Shown here piece by piece: positions 59,581 to 64,000 of a stretch of DNA of 64,000 bases; positions within the stretch are counted from its first letter, which is position 1; every line of letters begins with the position of its first letter. This DNA is from Aquimixticola soesokkakensis (GTDB taxonomy: Bacteria; Pseudomonadota; Alphaproteobacteria; Rhodobacterales; Rhodobacteraceae), in assembly GCF_900172375.1 (NCBI RefSeq), contig NZ_FWFS01000004.1, positions 62,001 through 126,000 on the forward strand, written 5' to 3'. The position numbers and the translations under genes were made by a program. The notes under the pieces are model-generated. The model was not told where the DNA came from. It ran no database searches and saw nothing but the letters and a program-made list of their open reading frames with translations.

Positions 59581-61416
59581 ATGCGCATCGCTCCTACCCC
59601 CACCCCGTTCAACCGCCCGCTGTTTGACGCGAATGCCCCTGCCGCCTCCGGGGACTTCGGCGCCCTGCCCGACTGGGATCTGAGCGACCTCTACCCCGCG
59701 CCCGACGCCCCCGAACTCAAGCGCGACCTCGACTGGCTTGAAGAGGCCTGCGTGCGCTTTGCCGAGGACTACGAGGGCAAGCTGGCGGGGCTTGATGGCG
59801 AACAGATGTTCGAATGCATCCTGCGCAACGAGAAAATCGACCAGGTGGCAGGGCGCATCATGTCCTTTGCGGGCCTGCGCTATTATCAAAATACCATGGA
59901 CGGCGAACGCGCCAAGATGCTGTCGGACCTGCAGGACAAAATCACCAATTACACCACGCCGCTGGTGTTCTTTTCCCTCGAATTGAACCGCATCGACGAT
60001 GCCGCCATCGAGGAGATGCTCGGCCATGACGGCCTTGCGCGCTATCGCCCCATCTTTGAGCGCATGCGCGCCATGCGCCCCTACCAACTGTCCGATGAGT
60101 TGGAAAAATTCCTTCATGATCAATCTGTTGTTGGCGCTTCCGCGTGGAACAAACTGTTTGACGAAACCATTGCCGGCCTGACCTTTAGCGTTGCGGGCGA
60201 GGAACTGGGGATTGAGGGCACGCTCAACCTGCTCACCGATTCCCAGCGCGCGACCCGCGAAGCAGGCGCGCGCGAGCTGGCCCGCGTTTTCGGGGCCAAC
60301 ATCAAAACCTTCGCGCGCGTTCACAACACACTCGCCAAGGAAAAGGAAATCGACGACCGCTGGCGCGGGATGCCCACGCCACAAACCGGTCGTCACCTGT
60401 CAAACCACGTCGAACCCGAAGTGGTGGAGGCGCTGCGCAACGCCGTTGTCGCCGCCTACCCCAAGCTGTCGCACCGCTACTACGCGCTCAAGGCCAAGTG
60501 GCTCGGCTTGGACAGCATGCAGGTCTGGGACCGCAACGCGCCCCTGCCGATGGAAGAAAAAACCATCGTGAAATGGGACGATGCGCGCGATGTGGTGCTG
60601 GAAGCTTACGGCGACTTTTCCCCCAAAATGGCCGACATCGCCAAACCCTTCTTTACCGAGGGCTGGATTGATGCCGGCGTCAAAAAAGGCAAGGCGCCGG
60701 GGGCCTTTGCCCATCCTACCGTCACCGATGCCCACCCCTATGTGATGCTCAACTACCTTGGAAAACCGCGCGATGTAATGACCCTGGCGCATGAACTTGG
60801 CCACGGCGTCCATCAGGTTCTGGCAGCAGGACAAGGCGAATTCCTTGCCAACACGCCGCTGACGCTGGCCGAGACGGCCTCGGTTTTCGGGGAGATGCTG
60901 ACCTTTCGCAAGATGTTGAGCCGCGCCAAAACCGACGCCGAACGCAAGGTGATGCTTGCTGGCAAGGTCGAGGACATGATCAACACGGTCGTGCGCCAGA
61001 TCGCCTTTTACGATTTTGAGTGTAAATTGCATGAGGCGCGCCGAGCGGGCGAACTGACGCCCGAGGACATCAACGCGCTGTGGATGTCTGTGCAGGGCGA
61101 AAGCCTTGGCCCCGTCTTCGAATTCATGCCCGGCTATGAAACCTTCTGGGCCTATATCCCGCATTTCGTCCACTCGCCCTTCTACGTTTACGCCTATGCG
61201 TTTGGCGACGGACTTGTGAATGCGCTTTATGCTGCCTACGAAGAGACCCCCGAAGGCTTTCAGGACAAGTATTTCGACATGCTCAAAGCGGGCGGGTCGA
61301 AACACCACAGCGAACTGCTCGCGCCCTTTGGCCTTGATGCCTCCGATCCGGCGTTCTGGGACAAGGGCCTGTCGATGATTTCCAGCTTTATCGACGAACT
61401 CGAAGCAATGGAATAA
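59581..61416 (+). CDS. pepF: PepF/M3-family oligoendopeptidase
   Basis: 611-residue cytoplasmic zinc metallopeptidase that cleaves oligopeptides. Zinc site HELGHGVHQ with downstream Glu in LAETASVFGEML. The rest is helical, with the M3 C-terminal stretch FVHSPFYVYAYAFGDGLVNALY. The N-terminus NRPLFDANAPAASGDFGALPDWDLSDLYP is typical of alphaproteobacterial PepF. Divergent from the Anbu operon. Confidence 0.95.
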   Translation: MRIAPTPTPFNRPLFDANAPAASGDFGALPDWDLSDLYPAPDAPELKRDLDWLEEACVRFAEDYEGKLAGLDGEQMFECILRNEKIDQVAGRIMSFAGLRYYQNTMDGERAKMLSDLQDKITNYTTPLVFFSLELNRIDDAAIEEMLGHDGLARYRPIFERMRAMRPYQLSDELEKFLHDQSVVGASAWNKLFDETIAGLTFSVAGEELGIEGTLNLLTDSQRATREAGARELARVFGANIKTFARVHNTLAKEKEIDDRWRGMPTPQTGRHLSNHVEPEVVEALRNAVVAAYPKLSHRYYALKAKWLGLDSMQVWDRNAPLPMEEKTIVKWDDARDVVLEAYGDFSPKMADIAKPFFTEGWIDAGVKKGKAPGAFAHPTVTDAHPYVMLNYLGKPRDVMTLAHELGHGVHQVLAAGQGEFLANTPLTLAETASVFGEMLTFRKMLSRAKTDAERKVMLAGKVEDMINTVVRQIAFYDFECKLHEARRAGELTPEDINALWMSVQGESLGPVFEFMPGYETFWAYIPHFVHSPFYVYAYAFGDGLVNALYAAYEETPEGFQDKYFDMLKAGGSKHHSELLAPFGLDASDPAFWDKGLSMISSFIDELEAME

Positions 61417-61445
61417 GCCGCCAAACTGCGTAGGCGCGCCCCGTT

Positions 61446-62450
61446 TTATGGGGCGCGTCTGGCAGCCACGGACGCGCTGGCAGGCGACGAGGTCTGCGCG
61501 GGCGGGTTGACCACCACGGTCGCCAACATGCCGCGATGGTTTGACCCCAAATCCTCGCCAAAGGCGTGCAACGATCCCAGCGCCGCGCCATCGCGCACCA
61601 AAACCTGATCGATCGGGACGCCCCATTTGCCCAGCTGCGCCGGCCAGCTCGGGATGGGCGCAGGCGGCGCCTTCAGGTTGGTGCGGTGCAGAATTTGCAT
61701 CGCCGGACGGCTCCAGAGCGCCATATTCCAGTCGCCCACCACCACCAATGGCCCCTCGATCTGGCGCAAACGGCGGATCAACGTCCAATGCTCGGAGGGC
61801 GACACCCCCGAGAACCACGGTTTGGACAGATGCGCGGCCACCAGCGTCAACGGGCCTGAGGGCGTGTCCAGACTGGCCTCCAGATACCGGTCGTTCCACA
61901 GCGGGCCGATCCGCTCCTCGCGCAGGCTCACAGGCGCAATCCGGCTGAACAACATCACATCACAGGCCGCATCGGCACAGACCGAGGTGTGGGGGTAGAC
62001 CGCTTCAAGCCGCGCGCGATCCTCGGCAATGGCTTCGGATTCCGCGATCACCGCAATGTCGGGCAATTGCGCCAGAACGGCATCAACAATGCGGGCTGAA
62101 TTGGCAGTATTGCTACCCAAAGCATTGAAAAACAAAACTTTCAGCGCCGGATCCTCTTTGGAAAACCCCTGACGCACCGCCAGATAGTCGCCCAAAATCC
62201 ACCCCGCCCCTCCCAATGCGGCCACCACCGTCAGAACGCCCAGCACCCGTGCGCGCAGCAGCGCAAGGACCACCCCGACCAGCAGCGCCAGCGCCAAGCT
62301 CCACGGCGCAAGGCTGTCGAGAATGCGCGCGGGCGCATCGAGGGCCGTCATGTCAGGCACAAGCCGCGCCCCGATCCCCCCCGCCAGCAACGCCAGTGCG
62401 ATCATCCCAAAGGCGCCGATCAGGCGATTGCGCAGCAGGGTCAGGGTCAT
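61446..62450 (-). CDS. Membrane-anchored endonuclease/exonuclease/phosphatase-family protein
   Basis: 334 residues. Three hydrophobic segments in the first ~105 residues precede an EEP domain: LKVLFFNALGSNTANS, VIAESEAI (metal Glu), LVAAHLSKPWFS, VVVGDWNMALWS (Asp/Asn) and the C-terminal GSNHRGMLATVV (catalytic His). Substrate could be nucleic acid or a phospholipid; the catalytic domain is probably periplasmic. Confidence 0.85.
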   Translation of the reverse strand: MTLTLLRNRLIGAFGMIALALLAGGIGARLVPDMTALDAPARILDSLAPWSLALALLVGVVLALLRARVLGVLTVVAALGGAGWILGDYLAVRQGFSKEDPALKVLFFNALGSNTANSARIVDAVLAQLPDIAVIAESEAIAEDRARLEAVYPHTSVCADAACDVMLFSRIAPVSLREERIGPLWNDRYLEASLDTPSGPLTLVAAHLSKPWFSGVSPSEHWTLIRRLRQIEGPLVVVGDWNMALWSRPAMQILHRTNLKAPPAPIPSWPAQLGKWGVPIDQVLVRDGAALGSLHAFGEDLGSNHRGMLATVVVNPPAQTSSPASASVAARRAP

Positions 62451-62555
62451 GGTCAGCGGGGCCTTTCGGACGGGTTTGCGCAGTTTTCAAGGCGCGCGCG
62501 CCCAAATGCAAGGGCTGACAGGCCCTGCCTCACGCGAAGGTGTCGCCCCCGCGCC

Positions 62556-63533
62556 CTAGACGGCGGCAAAAACCGCATCCATCATCGCCTGCGTGCCGCG
62601 CGCATCCTCCAAGGACCACCCGAAGGCCGTGCCCTGATGGGCGGCGCGCACAAAGGCTTCCACCTGCAAGGCATATTGCCGCGCACCGACGAAACTCTCG
62701 ACGCGGCTGCCCGTTTTATCCGTCAGAACCAATCGTGCAGGCCCCGCAAGGTCGGCGTTGAACGGGGTCTCCAGCGTCAGCATCCCGTCGCTGCCGTGAA
62801 AGCAGAAAGACTGGCTGGGCGTCATCCGCATAGAGGTCAGCGAATGAAAGCTAAAGCCACCCTCTTGGGGCCCGAAACGCGCACAGACCTCGGCCATCGT
62901 ATCGACCCCGCCCTCGAAGACGCAGTTGGTATAGGTGATGCCCGCCGGCTCAGTGCCCGTCACAAAGCGTGTCAAACCAAAGGTATAGACGCCGATGTCG
63001 CGGATCGAGCCGCCCCCGAACGCCGCATTGTTGCGAATATTGTCGTGATCCCCGCGCTTGTCGTAGGTAAAGCGCGCCGACACATGCGCAAGCCTGCCAA
63101 GCGCGCCCTGCGCCACCAGCTCGCGCGCACGTTGCCACTGCGGATGATGCACCACCATGAAGGCCTCGGCGCAAAGTTTCCCCTGCGCACGGCTTGTGGC
63201 AATCAACCCGTCGATCTCATTCGCCTGTAGGGCAATCGGCTTTTCCACCAGCACATGCTTGCCCGCCATAAGCGCCCTTTTGGCCCATTCCACATGCAGA
63301 TGGTTGGGCAGCGGAACATAGACCGCGTCGATTTCAGGGCTGTCGAGCAGCGCCTGATAGTCGCTGTAAACGTGCAGATCGGGGCAAAACGCCACGAAAG
63401 GCGTCGCTTTTTCCATCGCGGAGGTCGCAAGCGCGGCAAAGCGCGCGCCCTGGGCTTCGTGGATCGCCCGCGCCATCGTCGTGCGCGCGAAATTCGAGGC
63501 GCCCAAAACGCCCCACCGCATCGGATGTGTCAT
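62556..63533 (-). CDS. Gfo/Idh/MocA-family oxidoreductase
   Basis: 325 residues from ATG 63533 after a GGGAGG site; the longer frame to 63797 overlaps the rpoH end. Rossmann N-terminus RWGVLGASNFARTTMARAI, then VYVPLPNHLHVEWAKRALMAGKHVLVEKPIAL (EKP motif with the catalytic Lys), and GGSIRDIGVYTFGLTRFVTG. NAD(P)-dependent sugar or polyol dehydrogenase; substrate unknown. Confidence 0.92.
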   Translation of the reverse strand: MTHPMRWGVLGASNFARTTMARAIHEAQGARFAALATSAMEKATPFVAFCPDLHVYSDYQALLDSPEIDAVYVPLPNHLHVEWAKRALMAGKHVLVEKPIALQANEIDGLIATSRAQGKLCAEAFMVVHHPQWQRARELVAQGALGRLAHVSARFTYDKRGDHDNIRNNAAFGGGSIRDIGVYTFGLTRFVTGTEPAGITYTNCVFEGGVDTMAEVCARFGPQEGGFSFHSLTSMRMTPSQSFCFHGSDGMLTLETPFNADLAGPARLVLTDKTGSRVESFVGARQYALQVEAFVRAAHQGTAFGWSLEDARGTQAMMDAVFAAV

Positions 63534-63611
63534 ATTCCGGCCTCCCCAGCCCGTGAAATCATGTCTGTTGGCGCTACCATGGCCCAAAGCCCCCTCGCCC
63601 GAAACCCCAAA

Positions 63612-63640
63612 GAAAAAGGGACGGTCCCCCGCCCCTTTTC
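63612..63640 (-). terminator. Candidate terminator of rpoH
   Basis: AAAAGGG (63614-63620) pairs with CCCTTTT (63633-63639); on the minus strand U's follow the stem. Lies 27 nt beyond the rpoH stop. Confidence 0.5.
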
Positions 63641-63666
63641 GCATCGCATGATGGTCGCAAACAGGA

Positions 63667-64000
63667 TCAGTCCTCGGACAGCAGACCCTGCTGCGCGGCA
63701 AGCTCTTGCATGCGTTTTTGCAACTTCTCGAACGCGCGCACCTCGATCTGGCGGATACGTTCGCGCGACACCTCGTAGCGCCCCGATAGATCCTCAAGCG
63801 TAACAGGCTGGTCCTGCAAGCGGCGCTGAATCAGGATGTCGCGCTCGCGTTCGTTGAGCACTTCCATCGCCTCGGCCATCATTTCACGACGGCTTTCCAA
63901 TTCGTCGCGCTCGGCAAAATCGCCGGCCTGATCCGCAGTTTCATCCTCAAGCCAGTCCTGCCACTGCGCGGTGCCATCGTCCTCGGACCCCACGGAGGCA
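63667..64000 (-). CDS. rpoH: RpoH, heat-shock sigma factor (C-terminal part)
   Basis: The C-terminal ~111 residues, running off the right edge. Region 4 is clear: LNERERDILIQRRLQDQPVTLEDLSGRYEVSRERIRQIEVRAFEKLQKRM, the -35-binding HTH of sigma-32-type factors. Upstream acidic residues (GSEDDGTAQWQDWLEDETADQAG) are typical of alphaproteobacterial RpoH. In Rhodobacter, RpoH factors drive the DUF1127/CcsR operon, also present in this window. Confidence 0.92.
   Translation of the reverse strand, partial: ASVGSEDDGTAQWQDWLEDETADQAGDFAERDELESRREMMAEAMEVLNERERDILIQRRLQDQPVTLEDLSGRYEVSRERIRQIEVRAFEKLQKRMQELAAQQGLLSED

Overview
The window looks like a chromosomal segment of a marine Roseobacter-group alphaproteobacterium (Rhodobacteraceae). 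The evidence is the GC-rich coding, the dcw cluster with MraZ at its head, the 7Fe ferredoxin FdxA, CarD, the Anbu proteasome-like operon, an RpoH sigma factor and, most tellingly, a DUF1127 gene followed by CCUCCUCCC-loop ('cuckoo'/CcsR-type) RNAs, an arrangement known from Rhodobacter.

Layout. 1-7080 (minus): dcw cell-wall/division operon mraZ-rsmH-ftsL-ftsI-murE-murF-mraY (mraY runs off the left edge), preceded by a 0.7 kb non-coding region with 10-nt-period GGGA arrays and a DnaA-box-like sequence. 7795-8904: Mrp Fe-S carrier ATPase. 9251-10208: DUF1127 gene and a seven-unit tandem array of two-hairpin RNAs ending in an intrinsic terminator. 10301-15299: UvrD helicase, then a divergent MarR regulator/DHA2 efflux pair. 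15683-19129: pyruvate carboxylase. 19293-19665: three identical tRNA-Gly(GCC). 19815-25023: a degenerate receiver protein, then histidine genes hisB-hisH, hisA-(small membrane protein)-hisF-hisE, with a convergent DUF2147 gene between. 25065-26500: CoA-binding protein, a candidate sRNA and RlmB.

26701-38902 is the accessory part. tRNA-Tyr(GTA) carries an integrated element of about 12.1 kb bounded by a 15-bp duplication of the tRNA 3' end. It encodes integrase, an AlpA-type regulator, a complete lambda-style head and packaging set (Nu1-like small terminase, GpA-like large terminase, lambda-type portal, protease-capsid fusion, gpW-like protein, DUF2190 decorator) and a primase-helicase. I see no tail, lysis or classical phage repressor genes. 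This matches the gene content of capsid-forming phage satellites (cf-PICI type). An AT-richer cargo block between terminase and portal holds a divergent, operator-flanked promoter, a structured candidate ncRNA with an intrinsic terminator, small unknown genes, an 80-bp near-perfect palindrome and a secreted repeat protein. The integrase reading frame has an in-frame TGA near its start.

39325-64000 returns to core genome: a glycosyltransferase-like protein, a large low-complexity membrane protein with a (GAGGCT)15 tract, a KefB/C-type antiporter, cobT/cobS, CarD, FdxA, an S4 RNA-binding protein with a Suv3-like helicase, a TPR protein, an SCP2 protein with an alpha/beta hydrolase, the four-gene Anbu operon, PepF, an endonuclease/exonuclease/phosphatase-family protein, a Gfo/Idh/MocA oxidoreductase, and the C-terminal part of RpoH at the right edge.
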